NCBI GenBank assembly: GCA_045631845.1
Contig: JAZQVM010000014.1
Location: forward strand, 1-29,980
DNA: 29,980 nucleotides
Direction of reading: 5' to 3'
DNA from: CAKSHC01 sp045631845
GTDB lineage: Bacteria > Bacillota > Clostridia > Oscillospirales > UMGS1783
In this document: piece by piece, positions 1-8,535 of the stretch
Numbering within the stretch: position 1 is the stretch's first letter
How the letters are laid out: each line of letters begins with the position of its first letter
Translations under genes and position numbers: made by a program
The notes under the pieces: generated by a model
What the model was told of the DNA's origin: nothing
Database searches by the model: none
What the model saw: the letters and a program-made list of their open reading frames with translations, nothing else

Positions 1-1439
1 CCAACGGCGACATATATATCGGCGTAGTCGGACCGGTTAGAACAGGAAAATCGACCTTTATTAAGCGTTTCATGGAGACACTGGTCGTACCGAACATTCA
101 AGGAGATTTTCAAAAGCAGCGAGCCATTGATGAACTCCCTCAAAGTGCGGCCGGCCGAACCATTATGACAGCCGAACCAAAATTCATTCCCGATGAGGCT
201 GTTCGCATTGAACTGACCAAGGGTGCATCTTTTCGCGTAAAAATGATTGATTGCGTGGGGTATATTGTCCCCAGTGCATTGGGATACATAGAAAATGATA
301 CGCCCCGCATGGTTCGCACTCCGTGGTATCCGGAACCGATCCCCTTTAATTTAGCTGCAGAGATCGGCACAAAAAAAGTCATTACGGATCATTCAACGAT
401 TGGGATTGTCATCACAACCGATGGCAGTTTTGGTGAATTGGATCGTAATGAATTTATTGAAGCAGAAGAACGAGTCATTCATGAATTAAAAGCCATTGAT
501 AAACCATTTGTCATTATAGTTAACTGTGTGGATCCATCATCCGCGGCCACGCGAGAAATGGTGGATTATTTATACCATACCTATGATGTACCCACACTGG
601 CATGTAACTGCACACAACTAGATCAAGAAGACATTCGGCACATTCTGGAAAGTATATTGTTTGAATTTCCGATCAAGGAGTTATGCGTTGATCTTCCTGA
701 ATGGGTTACTATACTGGATGATGACGAACCGTTAAAGAAGTCCATTATTGAATCCATTCGACACAGCCCTATCCATTGCGGAAAAATAAGAAACATTACT
801 GAATATATTAATAGCATAAAACAAAATGAATATACCGAGGACTGCAGACATCTTGGTGCGGATTTAGGAACCGGAAGTTCACAAATCAAATTAGATATTT
901 CACGGCAGCATTTTTATAATATTCTCAGCAATCATGCCCAGATGAGCATCCCTAACGATAAGGCTCTTATGATGACTGTACTGGAGTTGTGTAAAAAGAA
1001 CAAACAATATTCGCAATATGCAGAAGCTATCGATCAAGCACGCAGTTGCGGTTATGGCGTAGTTATGCCCGATCGAGACGAATTAATTTTGGAAGAACCC
1101 GAAATGATTAAGCAAGAAGGTCGTTATGGGGTGCGACTACGCGCCTCTGCCCCTTCCCTTCATGTTGTGCAAGCAAACATACAAACACAGATAACACCTG
1201 TTATTGGAACTGAGAATCAGAGCGAGGAATTTGCCTCTCATTTGTTGCAACAATTTAAAGACGCACCGGCAACCGTATGGGATACCGATATCTTTGGACG
1301 ATCTTTATATGATCTTGTAAATGACGGACTGCGCAGCAAACTATACAATATGCCAGACGAAGCCAGATGCAAATACAAGGAAACCTTAGAGCGCATTATC
1401 AATGAAGGCAGTGACGGACTTATCTGTATTATCCTATAA
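1..1439 (+). CDS. spoIVA: Stage IV sporulation protein A, 5' end cut by window
   Basis: SpoIVA is the ATPase that polymerises on the outer forespore membrane and forms the basement layer of the spore coat. The reading frame is open from base 3, upstream of the first ATG at 72, and encodes the Walker A loop GPVRTGKS at bases 30-53, so the ATG at 72 is internal. About 478 residues are visible; by comparison with the roughly 492-residue Bacillus protein, about 14 N-terminal residues lie outside the window. Family blocks seen are LPQSAAGRTIMTAEPKF, VDCVGY-like IDCVGYIVPSA, HSTIGIVITTDGSFG, the C-terminal IFGRSL and the terminal ETLERIINEGSDGL. It is the only sporulation gene here on the + strand. 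In Bacillus it is a mother-cell sigma-E gene; its promoter is outside the window. Confidence 0.97.
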   Translation, partial: NGDIYIGVVGPVRTGKSTFIKRFMETLVVPNIQGDFQKQRAIDELPQSAAGRTIMTAEPKFIPDEAVRIELTKGASFRVKMIDCVGYIVPSALGYIENDTPRMVRTPWYPEPIPFNLAAEIGTKKVITDHSTIGIVITTDGSFGELDRNEFIEAEERVIHELKAIDKPFVIIVNCVDPSSAATREMVDYLYHTYDVPTLACNCTQLDQEDIRHILESILFEFPIKELCVDLPEWVTILDDDEPLKKSIIESIRHSPIHCGKIRNITEYINSIKQNEYTEDCRHLGADLGTGSSQIKLDISRQHFYNILSNHAQMSIPNDKALMMTVLELCKKNKQYSQYAEAIDQARSCGYGVVMPDRDELILEEPEMIKQEGRYGVRLRASAPSLHVVQANIQTQITPVIGTENQSEEFASHLLQQFKDAPATVWDTDIFGRSLYDLVNDGLRSKLYNMPDEARCKYKETLERIINEGSDGLICIIL

Positions 1440-1440
1440 A

Positions 1441-1474
1441 GAACACCCTGCTCAAATGAGCAGGGTGTTCTTTT
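1441..1474. terminator. Bidirectional intrinsic terminator between spoIVA and the converging operon
   Basis: A perfect 13-bp inverted repeat, GAACACCCTGCTC / GAGCAGGGTGTTC with a 4-nt AAAT loop, spans 1441-1470 and is followed by TTTT on the + strand. On the minus strand the same stem is followed by a short T run (TTTATA). It starts one base after the spoIVA stop and lies just beyond the stop of the converging DUF2344 gene, so it probably ends both transcripts. Confidence 0.85.
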
Positions 1475-2111
1475 ATCTAAATTCATTACCATCATTAAGA
1501 AGAAATGCTTTTCTTGTTTGATAACAGAAAATATCTTTTCCTGTTTTTTCCTTAAACGCGGCAAGTAATACGGCGGGACCGATGGAGCAGGCGTTTGAAC
1601 AAGGCATAACCGCATCTATAATCAATTGATTGTCTTGTATGTCGAAATGCAAATCCAAAACTTCCTTCTTCAAATCCAAATCAATAACCGCACGCTTAGT
1701 TTTCTTTTGGGCTGCAATGGCATTCATAGCCCAAAACACCTCAAAGTCATCTCGATACTGTGCATCCAAAATCATCGAATAACGAGCAAAACATATATCT
1801 TTGTGCGGATGTACCGGCGGTGCCGCATCAACAACGCGAATGCCGTAAGGTAATTGTTCGTTTAATTGTGAAACCACAATCGATCCATCAACCTCTTCAA
1901 GCATGCGCATATCCAAGGTTTCCCGTTCACCTGCCATGCCCAAGGGCAAAGGTTGTCCAAACACCAAATGAGGATGCCGATTGAATCCTTCGGTAAACCA
2001 TACCGGCAAATGGGATGCAAATAATGCACGGGTAAAGGCGCGATTCAGATCCAAATGGGAAAGAAACCGAGCGGTATCTGTTTTCTCAAAGAAAATTCTT
2101 ATTTCATTCAA
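1473..2111 (-). CDS. TIGR03936 family radical SAM-associated protein (DUF2344)
   Basis: About 212 residues, matching the DUF2344 family that accompanies, or is fused to, TIGR03960 radical SAM proteins in Clostridia. The diagnostic N-terminal block is IRIFFEKTDTARFLSHLDL, followed by GFNRHPHLVFGQPLPLG. The biochemical role of the family is not established. I chose the TTG at 2111: an AAAGGCGG ribosome site (2120-2127) sits 8 nt upstream, and the product begins NEIRIFF like relatives. A GTG at 2120 is also in frame but would lie directly on the ribosome site. The gene overlaps the end of the radical SAM gene by 8 nt, implying translational coupling. In many Clostridia the next genes are rng-rplU-rpmA-obg; here the operon stops at a terminator instead. 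Confidence 0.85.
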   Translation of the reverse strand: MNEIRIFFEKTDTARFLSHLDLNRAFTRALFASHLPVWFTEGFNRHPHLVFGQPLPLGMAGERETLDMRMLEEVDGSIVVSQLNEQLPYGIRVVDAAPPVHPHKDICFARYSMILDAQYRDDFEVFWAMNAIAAQKKTKRAVIDLDLKKEVLDLHFDIQDNQLIIDAVMPCSNACSIGPAVLLAAFKEKTGKDIFCYQTRKAFLLNDGNEFR

Positions 2112-3924
2112 AGCAAACACCGCCTTTCACTTTAGCCATCCCACAGCCTGAGCAATGCGTCATACAGTCGGGTGTTGTTATTGCCTGATGTGCTTTTTTG
2201 TTCTCTTCCTGTAAGAAATGCTTAGTAATGCCGGCATCGATCATGTCCCACGGCAAAACAGCATCCAGATCAATGGCACGCTTTCCGTAGGCAACCGGAT
2301 CCATCTCACATTCAGCAAAAGCTTTTTCCCACGCATCAAAGCGCAACCATTCATCCCAGCCGTCAAATCGGGCTCCGTATTGATAGGCTTTCTCAATAAC
2401 ACGGGACAATCTACGATCACCTCGAGCAAACACGGCCTCAAGGTTTGATATATTCTTATCATTCCACCGAACCGTAATTTTCTTGGTTGTGATTGAATCC
2501 CGCAATAATTTCTGTCTGCGATCGATCTCTTCCCCGCTCAATTGAGGTTCCCATTGGAATGGAGTAAACGGTTTAGGCACAAAGGTGGATAGGGAGATAC
2601 TCACCGTCACACCCTTTCCCTTCTGTCGGGTGGGTAAGGAATAATACAAATTTACTATTTTCTGCGCCAATTCGCCAATAGCTAAAATATCCTCATCCGT
2701 TTCGGTGGGTAATCCCAGCATAAAATACAATTTCACACTGGTATATCCCTGCTCAAAAGATAAGCGGCAGGTGTTAATGATATCTTCTTCGGTAATATTC
2801 TTATTAATAACATCGCGCAAACGCTGGCTACCCGCTTCGGGCGCAAAGGTCAAGCCGTTCTTGCGGCTCTCTCCTATTTTTTCCAGAAGTTCTTTAGGCA
2901 TATTATCAATACGCAACGACGGTAAAGAAAGTCGGATATGCGCCGGGCATGTCCATTCTGTTAAGGAATCAATCAGTTTATTGACCTCCGGATAATCGCT
3001 CGACGAGAGGGATAACAATGACATTTCATCATAACCCGTATTGGCACATTGTTTTTTTGCGTTAGCCAATAATCGTTCCACACTGCGAAATCGAGCCGGA
3101 CGATAGATCATTCCGGCTTGACAGAAGCGACATCCCCGTATGCAACCACGAAACATTTCCAGTGCCACACGGTCATGAATTGCCTGAATTGTTGGCACAA
3201 TGGGTTTTTCCGGCATAAAAGAGTGATCCAAATCAGTAATGACATATCGATGCACCTTCTTATCCGGCGAGATCGACACCTGATTGTCCGATGAATAGGT
3301 TACTTCATAAAGACTGGGAACATAAACTCCTCGAATTTCTGCTGCATGCTTAAGAAATTCAGACTTTGAATACCCTTCCTTTTTCTTTTGGGCATACAAA
3401 TCCAATAGCTGCATAATCTGCTCTTCCCCATCCCCAATCATGATCAGGTCAAAGAAATCTGCAACCGGCTCACTGTTAAAAGCGCAAGGCCCCCCCGCAA
3501 CAATAAGCGGATAATCATCATTACGATCCTTAGCATATAAGGGAATGCCCGCCAGATCCAACATTTGCAATATGCAAGTGTAATTAAGTTCAAACTGTAA
3601 AGTAAATCCTATAAAGTCAAATACAGATAAGGGGTCTCCGCTTTCTAAACCCCATAACGGGATGTTCCGTTGACGCATCTGCTCTTCCATATCTAAGGCA
3701 GGCGCAAACGCACGTTCACACCATGCGTCATGACGACTATTTATAAGTTCGTATAATATCTTAATGCTTAAATTCGACATGCCAACCTCATAAAGATCGG
3801 GATAACACATGGCAAATCGAATATCTATATTTTTGTTCTTAATAACGCTGTTCTTTTCACCGCCAACATAACGTCCCGGCTTTTGCACACAATATAACGC
3901 ACGTTCAACTTTTGGATTTAACAT
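2104..3924 (-). CDS. TIGR03960 family B12-binding-like radical SAM protein
   Basis: A 606-residue protein. Residues 1-200 form an N-terminal domain resembling the B12-binding fold of this family (VGMSNLSIKILYELIN, IVAGGPCAFN). The radical SAM core carries the 4Fe-4S motif CIRGCRFC, with cysteines at about 261, 265 and 268, and later GFxPE-type LTFAPEAGSQRLRD and YFMLGLPTETDED blocks. A C-terminal cysteine cluster, CMTHCSGCG, may hold a second cofactor. The family is conserved in Firmicutes beside DUF2344; its substrate is not established, although a tRNA or rRNA modification role would be a reasonable guess. The ATG at 3924 has GAGG about 8 nt upstream and overlaps the end of the protease gene by 20 nt. 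Confidence 0.92.
   Translation of the reverse strand: MLNPKVERALYCVQKPGRYVGGEKNSVIKNKNIDIRFAMCYPDLYEVGMSNLSIKILYELINSRHDAWCERAFAPALDMEEQMRQRNIPLWGLESGDPLSVFDFIGFTLQFELNYTCILQMLDLAGIPLYAKDRNDDYPLIVAGGPCAFNSEPVADFFDLIMIGDGEEQIMQLLDLYAQKKKEGYSKSEFLKHAAEIRGVYVPSLYEVTYSSDNQVSISPDKKVHRYVITDLDHSFMPEKPIVPTIQAIHDRVALEMFRGCIRGCRFCQAGMIYRPARFRSVERLLANAKKQCANTGYDEMSLLSLSSSDYPEVNKLIDSLTEWTCPAHIRLSLPSLRIDNMPKELLEKIGESRKNGLTFAPEAGSQRLRDVINKNITEEDIINTCRLSFEQGYTSVKLYFMLGLPTETDEDILAIGELAQKIVNLYYSLPTRQKGKGVTVSISLSTFVPKPFTPFQWEPQLSGEEIDRRQKLLRDSITTKKITVRWNDKNISNLEAVFARGDRRLSRVIEKAYQYGARFDGWDEWLRFDAWEKAFAECEMDPVAYGKRAIDLDAVLPWDMIDAGITKHFLQEENKKAHQAITTPDCMTHCSGCGMAKVKGGVCFE
2120..2127 (-). promoter_or_regulatory. 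Ribosome binding site deciding the DUF2344 start
   Basis: AAAGGCGG on the minus strand lies within the last codons of the radical SAM gene, 8 nt before TTG 2111. It is one mismatch from AAGGAGG and directly abuts the alternative GTG at 2120, which makes the TTG the more plausible start. Confidence 0.6.
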
Positions 3925-4546
3925 TCGATATCCTCTTTTTTAATAAATTATATATTTTCACGGCAAGACATATCAAAATATATCCTGCCAATACACACAA
4001 CGATACATTCAGACCACTGTCTATCAACACGCAAATTCCGGCAACAAGCGCACACAAGCCCACAAGCAGGCTTACCCATGCACATATGATTTGTGATACA
4101 TATTCGCTAAAGATGACAGACAAAATAATGCTCAAAATACGACTGCCATCCAATGGCATAATCGGTAAAAGATTAAATAAGCCTAAAAATAGACTAGATA
4201 AATAAAACATCAAGGTCCATTCCGGCATAACAATGAATTTTGAAATCAAAGAAAAAACAGCAACGCAAAGCAGGTTCATCATTGGCCCCGCCAACGCACA
4301 GATAAGCTGCGTACTTGGGCGAATAAGCATCTCGTTTTGAGCTGTAATTCTTACGCCAAACGGCTGCAGGTGAATTTCTTCAATCACAACATGAGCTCGT
4401 GAATACACAAAAATGTGTCCGCATTCGTGTAAAAATACCGACATCATCACGCAAAATAAAGCAGCGGCACTATCTGTAAATATAATCCAGGCCAAACAAA
4501 AAAAGAAAAGCGGATGAACGGTAACCTTACGAATGCATTTAAACAT
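3905..4546 (-). CDS. spoIVFB: M50 family site-2 metalloprotease, SpoIVFB-like
   Basis: A 213-residue polytopic membrane protein with the intramembrane zinc site HECGH (H40, E41, H44) in an N-terminal membrane segment and the third ligand in NLLPIMPLDG (D133), as in SpoIVFB, where the equivalents are H43, H47 and D137. SpoIVFB cleaves pro-sigma-K in the outer forespore membrane and switches on late mother-cell transcription. The SpoIVFB call rests on size, lack of a PDZ or CBS domain, and the SpoIVFA-like gene directly upstream, which overlaps it by 8 nt (ATG at 4546, upstream stop at 4539-4541). A general stage IV-type protease with another substrate remains possible. Confidence 0.85.
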   Translation of the reverse strand: MFKCIRKVTVHPLFFFCLAWIIFTDSAAALFCVMMSVFLHECGHIFVYSRAHVVIEEIHLQPFGVRITAQNEMLIRPSTQLICALAGPMMNLLCVAVFSLISKFIVMPEWTLMFYLSSLFLGLFNLLPIMPLDGSRILSIILSVIFSEYVSQIICAWVSLLVGLCALVAGICVLIDSGLNVSLCVLAGYILICLAVKIYNLLKKRISNVKSKS

Positions 4547-5345
4547 AAAGATAGGATGCCGGATCTACATTTTTCCCGCGATCAACCACTTCAAAATGCA
4601 GATGAGGCCCTGTAGTCTTTCCTGAATTGCCCGATAACGCAATCATCTGGCCCGCCTGAATATTATCGCCTTCTTGAACCAATATCTTTGACAAATGCCC
4701 ATAATAAGTCTGTAATTGCCCTGCATGATCGATGACAATATACCATCCACCAACCTCATCATATTTACATGTTGACACCAACCCATCTTGCGCCGAAAGC
4801 ACATGACTTCCCTCCGGCGCCGCCATATCTATGCCGGTATGAAATGTACGTTGACCCGAAAATGGATCCGTACGATATCCATATTCAGATGTGATTTTGG
4901 TATATCGGATCGGACAGACAAGATCCTCTTTTGTCACCAATCGAGGTGCCTTTTCATCGGACAAAACGGCAGCCGTCCATACGGCACCTTCTCCTTGATC
5001 GGATTTACCGTCATCAGCCGGAAATAATTGAGAAAATGTTTCACTCTCCCGCATATAAGACATAACTTGCTGTGCCGCATCCGAGATATTCGCACCGGCT
5101 AACCCCTGACCATTCACACCGGCCTGAACTTCTTGATATAAATTATCGGAAATCAGACGAATTGCCGTAACAACCGCAAGAATAACTGCCACGGCAATCG
5201 TTTGCATAAGCGTATATCGAGCGAATCCATTTACGATAGCAGGCTCTGTCTTATCCGGCACGGGCAAAGTTTTCGCAGATTTACTTGGAACATTGTACGG
5301 TAAACCCGTTTGTCCTTTTCTGTTTCTATGATTTCGATACTCCAT
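4539..5345 (-). CDS. Membrane-anchored M23 (LytM-type) metallopeptidase, SpoIVFA-like
   Basis: About 268 residues. A basic cytoplasmic head (1-43) is followed by one membrane helix at about 45-66, a linker, and a C-terminal M23 domain from about 145. All zinc/catalytic residues are visible: H169 and D173 in FHTGIDMAAP, H217 in YYGHLSK, and H248/H250 in GPHLHFEV, so the domain looks catalytically intact. The layout, the length and the SpoIVFB-like protease immediately downstream suggest SpoIVFA, the partner that holds and inhibits SpoIVFB; a true cell-wall endopeptidase is the alternative. I start at ATG 5345, where GGAGG (5354-5358) lies 8 nt upstream; an in-frame ATG at 5360 would lie on the ribosome site itself. 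Confidence 0.8.
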   Translation of the reverse strand: MEYRNHRNRKGQTGLPYNVPSKSAKTLPVPDKTEPAIVNGFARYTLMQTIAVAVILAVVTAIRLISDNLYQEVQAGVNGQGLAGANISDAAQQVMSYMRESETFSQLFPADDGKSDQGEGAVWTAAVLSDEKAPRLVTKEDLVCPIRYTKITSEYGYRTDPFSGQRTFHTGIDMAAPEGSHVLSAQDGLVSTCKYDEVGGWYIVIDHAGQLQTYYGHLSKILVQEGDNIQAGQMIALSGNSGKTTGPHLHFEVVDRGKNVDPASYLYV

Positions 5346-5396
5346 ATTATCCGCCTCCATCTACAATATACGATTAAGAGAAGACAGATATACCAA

Positions 5397-6764
5397 TCAA
5401 TTCTGAATCGCGCGTATGGCGTCACGAATATCCTTCACACGAATAATCTGAATATCCGAACTGTGGTTGCCCAGTTTGCATTTGTCGGACACCAGAAAAC
5501 GATGAAAACCGAGCCGTGCTCCTTCTTTTATGCGACGATCCACATCCGAAATCGGACGAACCTCACCGGCTAACCCAATTTCCCCAATGGCAACAATATC
5601 ATGATCGATCACAACATCCCGAACTCCCGACGCCACCGCCAGACACACCGCCAAATCGGCAGCCGGATCATCTAAGTGTATACCGCCGGCAACATTAATA
5701 TAAGCATCCTTTGTTGCCAAGCCAACCCCTGCCCTCTTTTCCAACACGGCAAGTAGCAGACAGATTTTATTGTAATCCACTCCTGCACTCACCCGTCGAG
5801 GAGTTGGAAATGTAGTAGGTGCCGTTAACGATTGGATCTCTGCTAAAATAGGACGGGTACCTTCCATAACACATGTCACACAAGCACCGGATACTTCTTC
5901 GGGGCGACCGGATAAAAACAATGTAGAAGGATTGTCCACACCCACAAGACCATGTTCGGCCATTTCAAAAACACCTATCTCACTGGTGGGGCCAAAACGA
6001 TTTTTTATGGTTCGTACTATGCGATACATGAAGCGCTTATCCCCTTCAAAATATAATACCGCATCCACCATGTGTTCCAAAATCTTAGGGCCTGCCACAT
6101 TTCCGTCCTTATTTACATGCCCAACAATAAAAAGTGCCGTTCCCGTAGATTTGGCATAACGAATCAAGCGAAATGTGCATTCTTTTACCTGAGAAACGCT
6201 TCCTGGTGTTGATTCCACATCCGCGCAGGAGAGAGTTTGAATAGAGTCAACGATCATAACTTTTGGGTTAATTTGCTGAGCACTGGCCAATACGGTATCC
6301 AAATCTGTACTGGAAAGTACCATAACCTCTTCACCATCAACACCCAATCGATTGGCTCGCATCCGAATCTGCTCCTTGGACTCTTCTCCCGATGCGTACA
6401 GAATTTTCTCTCCGGTAAGCTGTATGCTTTTACACATTTGGAGAAGAAGTGTCGATTTCCCGATACCGGGATCACCGCCAACTAAAACAGCCGAACCCGA
6501 TACGATCCCCCCGCCTAAAACGCGATCCAATTCCGGTAGGCCCGTTAAAAGACGGGCGTAATTTGCCTGTTCAATTTGTCCGATGGGAATGGCCGATGTA
6601 TCTTCTGCACAAATCACGCTTCGTTGACTACTACTCTTGGCGGCAGATATCGATGAAGCTTGCTCTATCATGCAATTCCATGCTTGACATTCCGGACATT
6701 TCCCCATCCATCTTGGCGCCACATAGCCACAATTTGTGCATACATAAACAACCTTTTGTTTCAC
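5397..6764 (-). CDS. radA: DNA repair protein RadA
   Basis: RadA is a RecA-like branch-migration ATPase that acts with RecA in recombination and repair. The 455-residue length is typical. In order: an N-terminal four-cysteine zinc finger (C9, C12, C23, C26), Walker A GGDPGIGKST at 96-105, the RadA signature KNRFG at about 254-258, and a C-terminal Lon-like domain (RRVSAGVDYNK, INVAGGIHLDDPAADLA, AIGEIGLAGEVRPI). The start is a GTG that directly follows the TAG stop of cwlD with no base between them, so translation is probably coupled. It is the fourth gene of the comEC operon, 51 nt before the M23 gene. Confidence 0.97.
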   Translation of the reverse strand: MKQKVVYVCTNCGYVAPRWMGKCPECQAWNCMIEQASSISAAKSSSQRSVICAEDTSAIPIGQIEQANYARLLTGLPELDRVLGGGIVSGSAVLVGGDPGIGKSTLLLQMCKSIQLTGEKILYASGEESKEQIRMRANRLGVDGEEVMVLSSTDLDTVLASAQQINPKVMIVDSIQTLSCADVESTPGSVSQVKECTFRLIRYAKSTGTALFIVGHVNKDGNVAGPKILEHMVDAVLYFEGDKRFMYRIVRTIKNRFGPTSEIGVFEMAEHGLVGVDNPSTLFLSGRPEEVSGACVTCVMEGTRPILAEIQSLTAPTTFPTPRRVSAGVDYNKICLLLAVLEKRAGVGLATKDAYINVAGGIHLDDPAADLAVCLAVASGVRDVVIDHDIVAIGEIGLAGEVRPISDVDRRIKEGARLGFHRFLVSDKCKLGNHSSDIQIIRVKDIRDAIRAIQN

Positions 6765-7475
6765 CTATTTCACATCCTTTTTCTGCTGATATGTAATAAT
6801 TCCCATAAAAATGCAATAGGAAAGCTTTGAACGATACTGCTCTGATTTCAGCAAGGCCAATTCTTCTCGATTTGATAAAAATCCGCCTTCAACAATCACT
6901 GCAGGCTGATCAATGGATCGAAGCAATATACTGTTGTCGTTACCTAATTTAATCTGTCTGGAATTATTTGGTTGCAAATTGCTCTTTATTGTTTCCTGAA
7001 TCGATTGTGCCAATAGAAAACTATCGTCATGATTGTCAGAATAAAAAACTTGTGCACCATTATACTGTTCCATGGAAAACTTATTTAAATGGATACTGAC
7101 AAATAACGCTTGCGGATGTTCCATTGATAGGTTGATGCGATTGCGCATATCTTCTTTCTTTATGAATTTATCCTTACATAGAGAGATATCTTCCGTGCGC
7201 GTCATATAAACTTGGTATCCCGCAAACTCTAACAAATCTCGCAATCGTAAGGCAATATCTAGATTCAATACCTTTTCCATGGTTCCGTCATCTGCGATGG
7301 CGCCACTATCTTCGCCGCCGTGTCCGGCGTCAATAATAATGGGAATACCGGATTGAGCACCCCAAACAGATACTGACTCCTTGTTCTTTCTTGCTATAAG
7401 AATGCTTGCCCCACAAAGAATAATTGAAAAAACAAGAATAATAGCTACTACTAATTTATTAATGCGAACAATCAT
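6765..7475 (-). CDS. cwlD: N-acetylmuramoyl-L-alanine amidase CwlD (spore cortex)
   Basis: CwlD removes the peptide from muramic acid so that muramic delta-lactam, needed for cortex lysis at germination, can be made. The 236-residue product has an N-terminal signal/anchor helix (about 7-28) and an Amidase_3 domain with the zinc ligands H52 (DAGHGG), E67 (TMEK) and H129 (SIHLN), plus the catalytic E196 (VEGGFLSN). Size and absence of SH3 or SPOR repeats fit CwlD rather than vegetative amidases. The start is uncertain: GTG 7487, GTG 7484, ATG 7481 and ATG 7475 are all in frame; I prefer 7475, which has a weak GGTGA 5 nt upstream. The gene sits between holA and radA in one operon. Confidence 0.88.
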   Translation of the reverse strand: MIVRINKLVVAIILVFSIILCGASILIARKNKESVSVWGAQSGIPIIIDAGHGGEDSGAIADDGTMEKVLNLDIALRLRDLLEFAGYQVYMTRTEDISLCKDKFIKKEDMRNRINLSMEHPQALFVSIHLNKFSMEQYNGAQVFYSDNHDDSFLLAQSIQETIKSNLQPNNSRQIKLGNDNSILLRSIDQPAVIVEGGFLSNREELALLKSEQYRSKLSYCIFMGIITYQQKKDVK

Positions 7476-7515
7476 TATCATCACCACATTTCACTGTATG
7501 CAATGATGATCCAAT

Positions 7516-8535
7516 TTAATTCCTGCAACAATCCATAAGTCTAAGCAAAAACACATCCATACTTTTTCTCTTATCTCTGGACACACGTTTCAGTTCACTG
7601 TCGGCATCTACACAGATCGCAATCATTTGCTTTATTTTATCCATGGAGAATGATCGCAAAATGCGCAAATTCTTGTTAACTGTCCCCTGTTTTAGATTAA
7701 ATTGCTTAGCTATTTCTACTGCCGATAATCCACGCGCCTTACCGAGTCCTACGCGATAAAGGCGAGAAAAACAATTATACACGCTGGCCAATACCATTGT
7801 GTCGGAGAATTTTTCCAGTAGATCATCCGCACAGATCATGCATTTTGAGGCATTCCCCGCCAAAACGGCATCTGCTAATTCATAAATTTGAGCATCAATG
7901 GTGCGCACGGTTACTGCATCAATATCCTGTATGCGAATTTCATTCCCCGTTGCATAGGCACAGATTTTACTCAGTTCATTACCCAAGGACAGCATATTGT
8001 TATCGGTGATGGAAAGTAAATACTCCGCCGCTGATGCCGATAACACTTTCTCATTTGATGCAACACGACGAATCATCCATCGCTTAAGCAGATCGGCATC
8101 CTGCTCATTCAATACAAGCTCATGAATATGTGACGAAGCTAATTTTTTTATATCAGGAAATGCCACTGTTTGGTTTTGCGGGTCAGTTGTTTGACGCTCA
8201 AATATAACAACCAAATACTCCGGAAAATCCTTTAAAATGACTCCTATTGCTTCAGCAATATCCTTCCTTGCGGTATCGGTATCTAGTGAAGTAATATGGA
8301 GAATTTTTCGATCGGCAAATACGGGCAACGCTTGCATATAATCGGTCATATCCAGAACCCGTACCTGAGAATATTCTACTCGAAGATAGTTCAGTCCATC
8401 ATCGCCATTGGGCAAGACAGAACTTATAAGCTGCTCAATATAATACTGTTTTAGATAGTCTTCTCGACCGGAAAATAAGTAGATTCCGGAAATAGAAGAA
8501 TTTTTCAGTTGTAATTTGAATTCCGATAAATCCAT
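7516..8535 (-). CDS. holA: DNA polymerase III subunit delta
   Basis: HolA is the clamp-loader delta subunit, which opens the beta clamp and loads it on primed DNA. The 339-residue protein has the family N-terminus (SSISGIYLFSGREDYLKQYYIEQL), the central LPVFADRKILHI block and a helical C-terminal collar domain (QFNLKQGTVNKNLRILRSFS). The start at 8535 has an AAGGAG ribosome site 5 nt upstream and overlaps the end of comEC by 31 nt. The comEC-holA pairing is common in Firmicutes; rpsT, which often follows, is not here, and cwlD takes that place. Confidence 0.95.
   Translation of the reverse strand: MDLSEFKLQLKNSSISGIYLFSGREDYLKQYYIEQLISSVLPNGDDGLNYLRVEYSQVRVLDMTDYMQALPVFADRKILHITSLDTDTARKDIAEAIGVILKDFPEYLVVIFERQTTDPQNQTVAFPDIKKLASSHIHELVLNEQDADLLKRWMIRRVASNEKVLSASAAEYLLSITDNNMLSLGNELSKICAYATGNEIRIQDIDAVTVRTIDAQIYELADAVLAGNASKCMICADDLLEKFSDTMVLASVYNCFSRLYRVGLGKARGLSAVEIAKQFNLKQGTVNKNLRILRSFSMDKIKQMIAICVDADSELKRVSRDKRKSMDVFLLRLMDCCRN

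Noticed and set aside
72..74. ATG at 72 as the start of spoIVA
   Set aside because: The frame is open from base 3 and encodes the Walker A motif and conserved GDIYIGVVG upstream of this ATG, so the gene simply begins outside the window.
5346..5396. Possible sporulation sigma-E promoter before the M23 gene
   Set aside because: Sequences such as CGTATATT only loosely resemble the -10 and no matching -35 lies at the right spacing.
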